64,000 bases of DNA from Pseudescherichia sp031979925 (GTDB lineage: Bacteria; Pseudomonadota; Gammaproteobacteria; Enterobacterales; Enterobacteriaceae). Position numbers and translations under genes: made by a program. This document shows positions 8,326 through 16,813 of the stretch, one piece after another. Numbering within the stretch: the first letter of the stretch is position 1; every line of letters starts with the position of its first letter. Where the stretch lies: the NCBI RefSeq assembly GCF_031979925.1, contig NZ_DALZFB010000001.1, positions 558,001 through 622,000 on the forward strand. The letters are read 5' to 3'. The notes beneath the pieces were generated by a model. The model ran no database searches. It saw only the letters and a program-made list of their open reading frames with translations, and had not been told where the DNA came from.

Positions 8326-8613
8326 TTAGTGTTTGTAATCTGATTTAGCGTGATAAAGCATAGAATCACGCCTGTTTAACTTAAGCGAGCGGGAAGGGGC
8401 TTCCGCTTCATCAGGGCGCGTCCTGAAGTGGTGTACCCCATTGATTGCGGTATGAAATGCTTCGCGTCGACCATAGTCGGTTTCATCATGCAGATTATCC
8501 TGCAGTTGACCGATGAGCGCATCAAAAGAGACATTGTCATCGGCTTCAAGAAGCGTCATTACCGCTTCGCCCATAACCTTATCAACCAGTCTGTCTTTAT
8601 CATTTTTGCTCAT
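8326..8613 (-). CDS. YmgA-like small connector protein (second copy)
   Basis: The 95-residue product follows the YmgA pattern: a short acidic start, VMGEAVMTLLEADDNVSFDALIGQLQ, then an Arg-rich REAFHTAINGV helix and a polar, basic tail. The same layout occurs in the YmgA-like protein at 29740-30051 (IGEAVLSLLSENGPVNTRALITRLR). It lies between the YcgZ-like gene and the AriR-like frame, matching the order of the E. coli ycgZ-ymgA-ariR operon. The role is inferred from family and context only. Confidence 0.65.
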   Translation of the reverse strand: MSKNDKDRLVDKVMGEAVMTLLEADDNVSFDALIGQLQDNLHDETDYGRREAFHTAINGVHHFRTRPDEAEAPSRSLKLNRRDSMLYHAKSDYKH

Positions 8614-8699
8614 TGAGCCTCTCTTTTTTTAATGCGACGGACCGCTCGTCTAAATAATTATGCATGTGAATGATGAGAATAGATATGCATCCAGGATAT

Positions 8700-8963
8700 T
8701 TATTCATCATTATTGCGGCAACTGGGTAACAGCAGACCAATTAGCTCCCCTAAATGGGCTTCAACGATCGGATCGTCGGTTTTGCTCAATCTGGCCGCCA
8801 GCTTAAGGCAGACAGTACGTCGGGTAACGCTTTCACCGGCACGTAAAATCTCAATCACTATGCTGCCTAATGTCTCTTCACGGGAAGGTACACCGCTCAT
8901 AGTTTCAGACACAGTAACACTTAAATCTTTTTCATGCTTTTTATTTACATCTTTTTCACACAC
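8700..8963 (-). CDS. YcgZ-like small connector protein (second copy)
   Basis: The 87-residue product contains the YcgZ core SREETLGSIVIEILRAGESVTRRTVCLKLAARL, then a stretch ending IVEAHLGELIGLLL. This aligns with the canonical YcgZ at 30198-30437 (QQETLGQIVVEILSSGQSLNRKAICTKLL ... ALIGLL-type end). The start is a GTG at 8963, giving about as many residues before ETLG as in E. coli YcgZ; ATG 8900 is an alternative. The N-terminus is unusually Lys-rich. It is first in a minus-strand row and divergent from treZ. Confidence 0.7.
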   Translation of the reverse strand: MCEKDVNKKHEKDLSVTVSETMSGVPSREETLGSIVIEILRAGESVTRRTVCLKLAARLSKTDDPIVEAHLGELIGLLLPSCRNNDE

Positions 8964-9310
8964 GTCTGCGTTTCCGTTCGGGTTAAGACCTTTGCCCTAC
9001 TGGCGGTTACTCTTCAGCGACTGCCAGTTAACTCACAACTATTTTGTTGACTAATAATATCGGCAAGAAACGGCAAAAGAAAATAGTAGCAATATTTTTT
9101 TAACCTTACCTTAACTACGCGTTACTGTAAGTGACTTATTTTAAAAAGATATATTTTCCGATTTTTTGTACGTAAACCTTCCTTAAGTACAGCTGCACTT
9201 CACAATCTGCATCATAGGCTATGATTTTATGTACATACGGTCAGGAGAGGTAACACCCCAAACACCGTTTTACACCCTTTCGTCACGTCTGCGTTTATTG
9301 AGGTATCTGC
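8964..9310. promoter_or_regulatory. Divergent control region between ycgZ-like gene and treZ
   Basis: This 347-bp AT-rich gap separates the divergently transcribed connector module and the trehalose operon. It holds ATGTACAT (9229-9236), TTGTACG (about 9166-9172) and AAGTACAG (9185-9192). These resemble the TGTACA elements seen in the ycgZ-bluF gap at 30.5 kb. A CTATGATTTT stretch at about 9219-9228 could be a sigma-S/sigma-70 -10. Nothing coding was seen. Confidence 0.35.
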
Positions 9311-11098
9311 ATGGAGTCCAGTTCTTTTCTTAAAAGCTGGGGGGCCGAGTTCGTGGCCGCCGACACAGTGCGTTTTCGTGTTTGGGCGAGCGGCCAGGAA
9401 AGTTTAATGCTCAGGCTCTCGGGCAAGGAATTTAAGATGAATCCAGCTGGAGATGGCTGGTTCGAATTTTCCGCAGGCGGGATCTCGCCTGGTACGGAAT
9501 ATAATTACGTTCTGGCTGATGGTACCGTTCTGCCGGATCCAGCGTCCCGTGGGCAGCAATCTGACGTCAGCGGCCCCTCCCTGGTCATAAATCCGGATAG
9601 CTATCGCTGGCAAAATACGCAGTGGCAGGGACGCCCCTGGGAAGAGACCGTTTTTTATGAGCTGCACGTGGGCACCTTTACGCCAGAAGGAACATTTAAA
9701 GCCGCCATTGAAAAACTTCCCTATCTGGCTGACCTCGGTATTACCGCTATTGAAATTCTACCCGTGTCGCAATTTGGCGGTAACCGGGGATGGGGCTACG
9801 ATGGCGTGCTGCTCTACGCGCCGCACTCTGCTTATGGTACGCCGGATGACTTTAAAGCCTTTATCGATGCCGCTCACGGCCACGGCATATCGGTTGTGCT
9901 CGACATTGTGCTGAATCATTTCGGCCCGGAAGGTAACTATCTGCCGCTGATCTCGCCAGACTTCTTCCACAAGGAGCGAATGACCCCCTGGGGGCCCGGT
10001 ATCGCCTATGATGTTGACGCCGTGCGCCGCTATATTGCCGAAGCACCGCTCTACTGGCTGAAAGAGTACAGCCTCGATGGCCTGCGCTTTGATGCCATTG
10101 ACCAGATTGAGGATAGCGCTGAGAAGCACGTCCTGATTGAGATCGCCGAGCGCATTCGCGCTGAGATTACCGACCGTCCTGCGCACCTGACTACGGAAGA
10201 TAGCCGCAACGTTATCTTTTTACATCCGCGTGAGGAAGACGGCTCGGCCCCGCTGTTTAGCGGCGAATGGAACGACGACTTCCACAATGCCGTACACGTT
10301 TTTGCTACTGGTGAAACCCATGCTTACTACCAGGATTTTGCTGACCAGCCGGAAAAACACGTGGCGCGGGCGCTGGCCGAGGGATTTGCGTATCAGGGAG
10401 AGGTTTCAGCTCACGCTGGCGAGGCGCGCGGCGTGAACAGTACCGGGCAGCCACCGGTGGCCTTCGTCGACTTCATCCAGAACCACGACCAGACGGGTAA
10501 CCGTGCCCAGGGCGAGCGATTGATCTCCCTGGCGGGCGCCGAGCGCACAAAGGTGATGCTGGCCGCGCTGCTTCTCTCTCCGCACATCCCGCTGCTGTTT
10601 ATGGGCGAGGAGTACGGCGAGAGTAATCCTTTCCTGTTCTTTACCGATTTTCATGGCGATCTCGCCAAAGCCGTGCGCGAAGGGCGGGCCAAAGAGTTTA
10701 AGGGGCATAGTGGCTACGAAGGTGACAGCGTGCCCGATCCCAACGCTGAGAGCACCTTTATGCAGTCTAAGCTGGACTGGAAAAAGCTGGAAGGTCACGA
10801 AGGGCGCGCCTGGCTGGAGCTGACCCGAGCGCTGCTGCGCCTGCGCCAGCAGCATATCGTACCGCTGCTGGCTACCGCCGGGGGCAATTCAGGGCGGGTA
10901 GTCAACACCGCCGACGGTTTTCTCGCCGTGACCTGGACCTTCCCGAAAGGCACGCTCTCGCTGGCACTGAATATTGGCGAACGTAACCAGACCCTGCCGG
11001 ACATGCCCGGCGAAACCGTTCTTGCCTGGCCGAATGCGACAGATGAACTGTCGCAAAACTCAATTGTTGTTCGCCTTGCATCAGGAGAAGCAAAGTGA
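9311..11098 (+). CDS. treZ: Malto-oligosyltrehalose trehalohydrolase
   Basis: This GH13 enzyme releases trehalose from the maltooligosyl-trehalose made by TreY. The 595 residues begin with a CBM48-like domain (about 1-95) and continue as a GH13 barrel. The nucleophile region is DGLRFDAIDQIE, the acid is within the SGEWNDD stretch, and the transition-state Asp is in FIQNHDQTGNR. The start is ATG 9311 with GAGG upstream. The stop overlaps the treY GTG start (GTGA at 11095-11098), so the two are translationally coupled. Expression control probably lies in the shared region with the connector genes. Confidence 0.95.
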   Translation: MESSSFLKSWGAEFVAADTVRFRVWASGQESLMLRLSGKEFKMNPAGDGWFEFSAGGISPGTEYNYVLADGTVLPDPASRGQQSDVSGPSLVINPDSYRWQNTQWQGRPWEETVFYELHVGTFTPEGTFKAAIEKLPYLADLGITAIEILPVSQFGGNRGWGYDGVLLYAPHSAYGTPDDFKAFIDAAHGHGISVVLDIVLNHFGPEGNYLPLISPDFFHKERMTPWGPGIAYDVDAVRRYIAEAPLYWLKEYSLDGLRFDAIDQIEDSAEKHVLIEIAERIRAEITDRPAHLTTEDSRNVIFLHPREEDGSAPLFSGEWNDDFHNAVHVFATGETHAYYQDFADQPEKHVARALAEGFAYQGEVSAHAGEARGVNSTGQPPVAFVDFIQNHDQTGNRAQGERLISLAGAERTKVMLAALLLSPHIPLLFMGEEYGESNPFLFFTDFHGDLAKAVREGRAKEFKGHSGYEGDSVPDPNAESTFMQSKLDWKKLEGHEGRAWLELTRALLRLRQQHIVPLLATAGGNSGRVVNTADGFLAVTWTFPKGTLSLALNIGERNQTLPDMPGETVLAWPNATDELSQNSIVVRLASGEAK

Positions 11099-13629
11099 AG
11101 ATCCCAACCGCGACTTATCGGATTCAATTTCGTAACGGCATGACCTTTGACCGTGCCGCTGGCCTTGTGCCCTACATGCAGCAGCTTGGCATTAGCCACC
11201 TCTACGCCTCGCCAATCTTTACCGCTACGTCTGGCTCCACGCATGGCTATGACGTGACGGATGCCAATGAGATCGAGCCTGCCATCGGCGGCCGTGAGGG
11301 CTTTGACCGCATGGTGAAGGCATTGAAAGAGGCGGGCCTCGGTCTGATTTTGGATATCGTGCCGAACCATATGGCGGCCTCGCTGGAGAATCCGTGGTGG
11401 CGTGACGTAGTCGAAAACGGTGAAAAGAGCCGCTACGCCCGCTATTTCGATATCGACTGGTCGCGACGCCTGACCCTGCCGTTCCTGGGGGACACCTTTG
11501 AGGCTGAGCTGGAGAAGGGCGATATCAGCGTGCAGGCCGATCCGCAGACCGGCAAACCTGCTTTCGCCTATTTTGAAAGCGTTTACCCGCTTTGTCCGGA
11601 GAGCTATCAGGGCCGTGAAGAGGAGGTGCTGAAGCTTACCGATAAAGCCGAGCTTATCGCGCTTCACGAGCGCCAGCCCTACCGGCTGATGACGTGGCGG
11701 GATGCGCCGCGCGATCTCTCTTATCGCCGCTTCTTTGAAATTACCGGCCTTGCGGGCGTTCGCGTTGAGGACGATGCCGTCTTTGATGATAGCCACCGGC
11801 TGATCCTCGAGCTGGTGCGCAGCGGGGCGGTAGACGGTTTGCGTGTAGACCACGTAGACGGCCTTGCCGATCCCAAAGGGTATCTTCAGCGTCTGCGCAA
11901 AGAGGCTGGATCCGACTGCTACATCACCGTTGAGAAGATCCTTGGTAAGGGCGAGCATCTGCCGGACGACTGGCCAGTGTCTGGTACCACCGGATACGAA
12001 TTTATTGCCGCGATCTCGGACGCCCTGGTAGACGACGACAGGCTTGCCGCGCTGCGCAAGGCCTACGATAAGACCCTGAGCAAGCCGGCTGATATGAAGG
12101 CGGAGCTGCGTGCGGCGAAGCTGCTGATGGCTGACAGAAATTTCGAAGGTGAATTTACCACCTTGCTGAAGCTGGCACTCGGTATTGCGGAGCGAGAAGG
12201 GATCCCGGCTCAGGAAGCGACGATCCGCGCCGCTTTACGAGAACTTTTGGTTGCTTTCCCGGTCTATCGCACCTATGGCACAAAAGAGGGGCTACCACCA
12301 GCCGATGCTGAGCTGCTGCAAAAAATCGTGGTGAAGGTGAAGGCCAGCGCCACAGCGCCGGATCCTGATGCGCTCGATTTCATCACCGCTATTCTCGCCG
12401 GTTCGCTTTCTGACTCCGTTTCTGACCAGGCGGCGCTTTTCCGCACCCGTTTTCAGCAGCTCACCGGACCGCTGATGGCTAAATCAGTTGAGGATACGCT
12501 CTTCTTCCGTCAGAACATGGGCCTGGCGCTTAACGAAGTAGGGGCCGAGCCGCTACGACGCGCCTTCTCTCTCGATCGTTTCCACGCTGAGATGAAGATC
12601 CGGCTGGAGAAGCAGCCTGACGCGCTGTCTGGTACTTCGACGCACGATACCAAACGCGGCGAGGATACGCGGGCGCGGCTCTACACCCTGACGGAAGCCC
12701 CGGCGCGCTGGGCGGTATGCGTTGCCCGCTGGCAGGAGATTAACCAGCATAAGGTGGTCGAGCTTGAGGATGGCCCGGCGCCAAAACCCGCCGGGGCGTG
12801 GATGCTCTATCAGGCGCTGGCAGGCGTATGGCCCGTGACGCTTCAGCCAGACGACGCGGAAGGCCTGAAGGCATTAGAGGAGCGCTTCCTGGACTTCGTT
12901 GAAAAAGCGCTGCGGGAAGCGAAATTGCGCACCGACTGGGTCGACAGCAACGATCCCTTTGAAAAAGCGATGCTCGACTACGCCCGGCATCTGCTTTCGC
13001 CGGATAATCAGGCCTTCCTGCAGGATTTCGTTAGCTCGCTGCAGCCGTTTATTCGGGCAGGGCTGGTTAACAGCCTTACCCAGACGGTGATCAAGCTTAC
13101 CGCGCCGGGCGTGCCGGATATCTACCAGGGCAGCGAGGCGCTTAACTTCAGCCTTGTCGATCCTGACAACCGTCGGGAACCCGATTTTGCCACTTTGACT
13201 CAGCAGCTTGACGAAGACGATCGGCCTGTTGCGATAAGCGAAGAGAGTTGGCAGAGCGGCCTGCTGAAGCAGCAGGTTATCGCGAAGAGCCTGCGCCTGC
13301 GTCAGAAGAAGCCCGCGCTGTTCCGTTATGGCGACTATCTGCCGCTAACGGTAACCGGGGAGCGGGCGGATCACGTTATTGCCTATGCCCGAGTGACTCC
13401 TCGGATTCGAGGTGGTGACGCGCTGATCGTCATTGCGCCGCGCCTCGCGCTGCGCCTGCCTGACGATGCTGAAGCGACATGGTTTACCGATACCACGATT
13501 GCGTTGCCTGAAGAACTCGCAGGCCGACGCTACCGCAACATTCTCAGCGGAGAAGTGATCTCCCTGAACGAACGCCTTGATTTAACCAATATCACTGGAG
13601 ATGTACCGCAAATATTGATAGCTGATTGA
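11095..13629 (+). CDS. treY: Malto-oligosyltrehalose synthase
   Basis: TreY isomerises the reducing-end alpha-1,4 bond of maltodextrins to alpha,alpha-1,1. The 844-residue GH13 protein shows the N-terminal IPTATYRIQFRNGMTFDRA signature, the region ILDIVPNHMA, the nucleophile motif DGLRVDHVDGL, the acid in ITVEKILGKGE and the third Asp in STHDTKRGEDTRAR. Its start is GTG 11095, overlapping the treZ stop, with AGGAG 8 nt ahead. The length fits bacterial TreY enzymes. Together with TreZ and the debranching enzyme downstream it forms the TreX-Y-Z route, separate from OtsAB. Confidence 0.95.
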   Translation: MKIPTATYRIQFRNGMTFDRAAGLVPYMQQLGISHLYASPIFTATSGSTHGYDVTDANEIEPAIGGREGFDRMVKALKEAGLGLILDIVPNHMAASLENPWWRDVVENGEKSRYARYFDIDWSRRLTLPFLGDTFEAELEKGDISVQADPQTGKPAFAYFESVYPLCPESYQGREEEVLKLTDKAELIALHERQPYRLMTWRDAPRDLSYRRFFEITGLAGVRVEDDAVFDDSHRLILELVRSGAVDGLRVDHVDGLADPKGYLQRLRKEAGSDCYITVEKILGKGEHLPDDWPVSGTTGYEFIAAISDALVDDDRLAALRKAYDKTLSKPADMKAELRAAKLLMADRNFEGEFTTLLKLALGIAEREGIPAQEATIRAALRELLVAFPVYRTYGTKEGLPPADAELLQKIVVKVKASATAPDPDALDFITAILAGSLSDSVSDQAALFRTRFQQLTGPLMAKSVEDTLFFRQNMGLALNEVGAEPLRRAFSLDRFHAEMKIRLEKQPDALSGTSTHDTKRGEDTRARLYTLTEAPARWAVCVARWQEINQHKVVELEDGPAPKPAGAWMLYQALAGVWPVTLQPDDAEGLKALEERFLDFVEKALREAKLRTDWVDSNDPFEKAMLDYARHLLSPDNQAFLQDFVSSLQPFIRAGLVNSLTQTVIKLTAPGVPDIYQGSEALNFSLVDPDNRREPDFATLTQQLDEDDRPVAISEESWQSGLLKQQVIAKSLRLRQKKPALFRYGDYLPLTVTGERADHVIAYARVTPRIRGGDALIVIAPRLALRLPDDAEATWFTDTTIALPEELAGRRYRNILSGEVISLNERLDLTNITGDVPQILIAD

Positions 13630-13726
13630 TTTGAATCCTGAAAATTTGCAGCGCTTAAACGCGCCTGGTTGCTTATTGCCTGAAGGAATGTGTCCTCTGA
13701 TGTCCACATTCTACGGAGAAGAATAA

Positions 13727-15802
13727 ATGAAACACCATAATACATACCAAATCCTGCCAGGGGATTATCATCTTCTTGGCGCAAACTACGATGGTAAGGG
13801 CGTGAATTTTGCCCTTTTCTCGGCGCACGCAGAGCGCGTTGAGCTTTGCCTCTATGACCCAAGCGGCAAGAACGAAATTGCCCGCCTTGAGCTACCGGAA
13901 AATACCCATGAAGTCTGGCATGGCTACGTGCCAGGTCTGAAGCCGGGTGCGCTTTACGGCTTCCGCGTTCACGGACCTTTTGATCCGGAGAACGGTCATC
14001 GCTTCAACCCCAACAAGCTGGTTATCGATCCCTATGCCCGCGACCTGGTTGGCGACATAGAGTGGAACGAAGCACATTTTGCCTACGACATGCAGCATGA
14101 AGATAAGGATCTGACCTTCGATAAGCGGGACAGCGCACCGTTTATGCCGAAGTGCCGGGTGATCGATCCTCACGAGTTTGACTGGCAGGACAATAATCGT
14201 CCGAACATTCCATGGTCGCAGGCGATTATTTATGAAACCCATGTGAAGGGCTTCACCCAGCTCAACTCTGCGCTGCCGCAAGAGCTGCGCGGTAACTTTG
14301 AGGGAATGGGCCACAAGGCTACCGTGGACTACATCAAAAACCTGGGCATTACCTCGGTCGAGCTGCTGCCGGTTCACTGGTTCCCGGACGACCAGCATCT
14401 GCTAGACAGAGGTCTGAAAAACTTCTGGGGCTACAATACGCTTGGCTTCTTTGCGCCAGCGTCGCGCTACTTCGGGCCGAAGGGTATTCAGGGCTTCCGC
14501 GATATGGTGCGCGCGTTCCACGACGCGGGTATCGAGGTTATCCTCGACGTGGTCTATAACCACACGGCGGAAGGTAACGAGCTTGGTCCAACGCTGTCGT
14601 TTAAGGGGATCGATAACTTCTCCTATTACCGCACGCTGCCTGACCAGCACCGCTACTACATTAACGATACCGGCACAGGGAACACCGTTAACACCTCCCA
14701 TCCGCGCGTACTGCAGATGGTGATGGACTCCCTGCGCTACTGGGCGGAGTCGATGCATATCGACGGCTTCCGCTTCGACCTCGGTACAATCCTTGGCCGT
14801 GAGCCGGAAGGTTTCGACCAGCGCGGCGGCTTCTTTGATGCCATGACGCAGGATCCGGTGCTGTCGAAACTGAAGCTGATTGGTGAACCCTGGGATATCG
14901 GCCCGGGCGGCTATCAGGTAGGTGGTTTCCCGCCGGGCTGGGCGGAGTGGAACGATAAGTATCGTGACACGGTGCGTGAATACTGGAAGGGCGATAACGT
15001 GGCATCTGATTTTGCCTCCCGTCTGCTTGGCTCTGGCGATCTCTACGACATCCGCGGCCGACGCCCATGGGCCAGCGTTAACTTTATTACCGCTCACGAC
15101 GGCTTCACGCTGAACGATCTGGTGTCGTACAACGATAAGCACAACGAAGAGAACGGCGAAGACAACAACGACGGTCATAACGACAATCGCTCGTATAACT
15201 ACGGCGCAGAAGGCCCGACCGACGACGAAAACATCAATACGATCCGCGAGCGGCAGAAACGTAACTTTCTCGCTACGCTGCTCTTCTCCCACGGCACGCC
15301 GATGCTGTTGGCCGGGGACGAGTTTGGCCGCAGCCAGATGGGTAACAACAACGGCTACTGTCAGGACAGCGAGATCTCCTGGATTCACTGGGACGATCTG
15401 CCGGACTCCAGCGAGGCGCTGTGCGAGTTCACCCGCCAGATTATCAAGCTGCGTAAGGAGCAACCGCTGCTGCGCCGCGAAAGCTGGCGCGATGGCCTGC
15501 TTATCGAGTGGTTCAACGCCGAGGGTGGCGTTCAGCAGCCAGAGCACTGGCATGAGGGTTCGGCCCTGGTGGTTTATATCAGCCGGCCGGATTTAAAACC
15601 TGAGGAGGGGATCTGGCATGATGTGCTGATGCTGTTCAATCCGTTTGAAGAGAGTATGGAGTTCCGTATTCCACAGCCTGGCGAAAGCGGCTGGGTGCTG
15701 GAGCTGACCACCTTTGATACGGAACCGCGCGGTATTGTTATTGATAGCGAAACGGATTTCACTCTGGAAGGGCGCAGCATTGCGCTGTTCAGAAGACCGT
15801 AA
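13727..15802 (+). CDS. glgX: Glycogen debranching enzyme, GlgX/TreX type
   Basis: This isoamylase-type GH13 enzyme of 691 residues hydrolyses alpha-1,6 branches of glycogen or limit dextrin. It has the N-terminal CBM48 (about 10-110), VILDVVYNHTAEG, the nucleophile in IDGFRFDLGTILGRE, the acid in LIGEPWD and the Asp in FITAHDGFTL. It is longer than E. coli GlgX (about 657 residues), and its operon position marks it as the TreX partner of TreYZ; a separate glgX in a glg operon elsewhere would be expected. A hairpin (GAATGTG/CACATTC) lies in the 97-nt gap behind treY. Its terminator lies inside the next, oppositely oriented gene. Confidence 0.92.
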   Translation: MKHHNTYQILPGDYHLLGANYDGKGVNFALFSAHAERVELCLYDPSGKNEIARLELPENTHEVWHGYVPGLKPGALYGFRVHGPFDPENGHRFNPNKLVIDPYARDLVGDIEWNEAHFAYDMQHEDKDLTFDKRDSAPFMPKCRVIDPHEFDWQDNNRPNIPWSQAIIYETHVKGFTQLNSALPQELRGNFEGMGHKATVDYIKNLGITSVELLPVHWFPDDQHLLDRGLKNFWGYNTLGFFAPASRYFGPKGIQGFRDMVRAFHDAGIEVILDVVYNHTAEGNELGPTLSFKGIDNFSYYRTLPDQHRYYINDTGTGNTVNTSHPRVLQMVMDSLRYWAESMHIDGFRFDLGTILGREPEGFDQRGGFFDAMTQDPVLSKLKLIGEPWDIGPGGYQVGGFPPGWAEWNDKYRDTVREYWKGDNVASDFASRLLGSGDLYDIRGRRPWASVNFITAHDGFTLNDLVSYNDKHNEENGEDNNDGHNDNRSYNYGAEGPTDDENINTIRERQKRNFLATLLFSHGTPMLLAGDEFGRSQMGNNNGYCQDSEISWIHWDDLPDSSEALCEFTRQIIKLRKEQPLLRRESWRDGLLIEWFNAEGGVQQPEHWHEGSALVVYISRPDLKPEEGIWHDVLMLFNPFEESMEFRIPQPGESGWVLELTTFDTEPRGIVIDSETDFTLEGRSIALFRRP

Positions 15803-15816
15803 TCAGAAGGTAATAG

Positions 15817-16293
15817 TTAGCAGCGCTTGCCCAGGCGCGGATCGATAATAAACGGCTCTGCTTTTACACTCAGCAGAGCCGTTTTTGCATCAGGATGTTC
15901 CGGGTTAAACAGTGCGTTCCACTCGCCGGTAATGGTGCTTGGGACACGCAGCAGCAAACCATTGTTTACGTCGGCCAGCCACTGATCGCCAATTTGCTGG
16001 GTGGAGATCGGGGCTGGATCGGCCTGCCAATCTTTCGGTAGCGTAGCAAGATCGAGTGTAGCGATCAGCTCTGTTGGGATCTCAATAGTCAGAAAGCTAT
16101 AGCCTTCAGCAATGTCCTCGATTTCCAGATGCACCAGCGTTTCAAGCACGCAAAGCGCCTTAGATGAACCAAGATAGACACACTCTCGTCCGCGAGAGTT
16201 CCAGCGGCCACCAAAGGTGCGTGCACCATAACCATCAAATGCGGTCGCGACGTAACGCGACTTTACCAGTCGCCAAAAAAGCTGCGTTTCCAT
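15817..16293 (-). CDS. RES-domain toxin of a type II toxin-antitoxin system
   Basis: The 158-residue protein carries the three conserved RES residues: Arg30 (GGRW), Glu51 (VLETLVH) and Ser119 (RVPST). RES toxins studied elsewhere degrade NAD+ by phosphorolysis or hydrolysis with an ADP-ribosyltransferase-like fold. Its ATG overlaps the antitoxin stop by one base (TAATG), the normal antitoxin-first order. All key residues are present, so it looks active. The pair sits between glgX and adhP and so appears to be an insertion in an otherwise housekeeping stretch. Confidence 0.9.
   Translation of the reverse strand: METQLFWRLVKSRYVATAFDGYGARTFGGRWNSRGRECVYLGSSKALCVLETLVHLEIEDIAEGYSFLTIEIPTELIATLDLATLPKDWQADPAPISTQQIGDQWLADVNNGLLLRVPSTITGEWNALFNPEHPDAKTALLSVKAEPFIIDPRLGKRC
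15850..15886 (+). terminator. glgX terminator embedded in the RES toxin gene
   Basis: Thirteen base pairs (AAACGGCTCTGCT with AGCAGAGCCGTTT) close a 9-nt loop and run into TTTTT on the plus strand, 48 nt after the glgX stop. The hairpin lies wholly inside the antisense 3' coding end of the RES gene, so one sequence serves two purposes. Confidence 0.8.
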
Positions 16294-16745
16294 TAACTCA
16301 GCACGCCATGTTCAAGCCTGCCAACGAGAGTGAGTACCGCTTCGGCCCCGGCGGGAGTAGAGAGCAGTTCTGCCGGTTTTTTGCCCCCCAGGCCTTTAGC
16401 CGGTTTATTAAGCCATTGAGCCAGCCGGACGTTATCGTCGTTGAATAGCTCACGCGCCGCGCTGATTACCCGAGCCAGGGTATAGACGCGGGCGCTCTGT
16501 TCAGGTGAGAAACGCTGTTCCTCGCTGTTCAGTCTCCGGCTGTAGGTATTACGATCGATACCGGCCATTCGCAGCAGAGACGCCTCGTCAAGTAGGGTTG
16601 CGTCAGCAATGCTACGTAAGATAGTCGCGCTCAGGCCGATGTTGATGCTGTCGTGAGCGGCAATCGCCGCGGCAGGCAGACCCAGCGTGCTAAGCAAGTC
16701 ACGGGGAAGGGCCGCTGCTTTTGGAGTAAAAAGTTGCATGGTCAT
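16293..16745 (-). CDS. Xre/MbcA/ParS-type antitoxin (DUF2384) for the RES toxin
   Basis: The 150-residue protein has an N-terminal helix-turn-helix (ATLLDEASLLRMAGIDRNTYSRRLN, about residues 50-75) and the C-terminal DUF2384 toxin-binding region (YTLARVISAARELFNDDNVRLAQWLNKP, then GKKPAELLSTPAGAEAVLTLVGRLEHG). I place the start at ATG 16745, 4 nt from AGGAGG; ATG 16739, 10 nt away, is an alternative. It neutralises RES and, as in the family, should repress its own operon through the palindrome just upstream. Confidence 0.88.
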   Translation of the reverse strand: MTMQLFTPKAAALPRDLLSTLGLPAAAIAAHDSINIGLSATILRSIADATLLDEASLLRMAGIDRNTYSRRLNSEEQRFSPEQSARVYTLARVISAARELFNDDNVRLAQWLNKPAKGLGGKKPAELLSTPAGAEAVLTLVGRLEHGVLS

Positions 16746-16749
16746 CACG

Positions 16750-16794
16750 CCTCCTGTTCATTTGATATATATTTTAGTTCAAATGAACAGGAGG
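16750..16794. promoter_or_regulatory. 16-bp inverted repeat: Xre-RES operator
   Basis: CCTCCTGTTCATTTGA (16750-16765) and its exact reverse complement (16779-16794) surround a 13-bp AT-rich spacer that would contain the -10 region. The antitoxin-proximal arm contains the ribosome site AGGAGG, so binding, or RNA pairing, would also cover translation initiation. Autorepression by the antitoxin is inferred from family behaviour. Confidence 0.75.
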
Positions 16795-16813
16795 TTCAAT
16801 AAATGTTATGCCT

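Noticed and set aside
10795..11958. 387-codon open frame on the minus strand across treZ and treY
   Set aside because: It is the antisense of two strongly recognisable GH13 genes, has no family similarity, and its composition follows the codon bias of the sense genes.
14402..15553. 383-codon minus-strand frame inside glgX
   Set aside because: Antisense shadow of a conserved debranching enzyme, with a Val/Arg-rich, non-protein-like composition.
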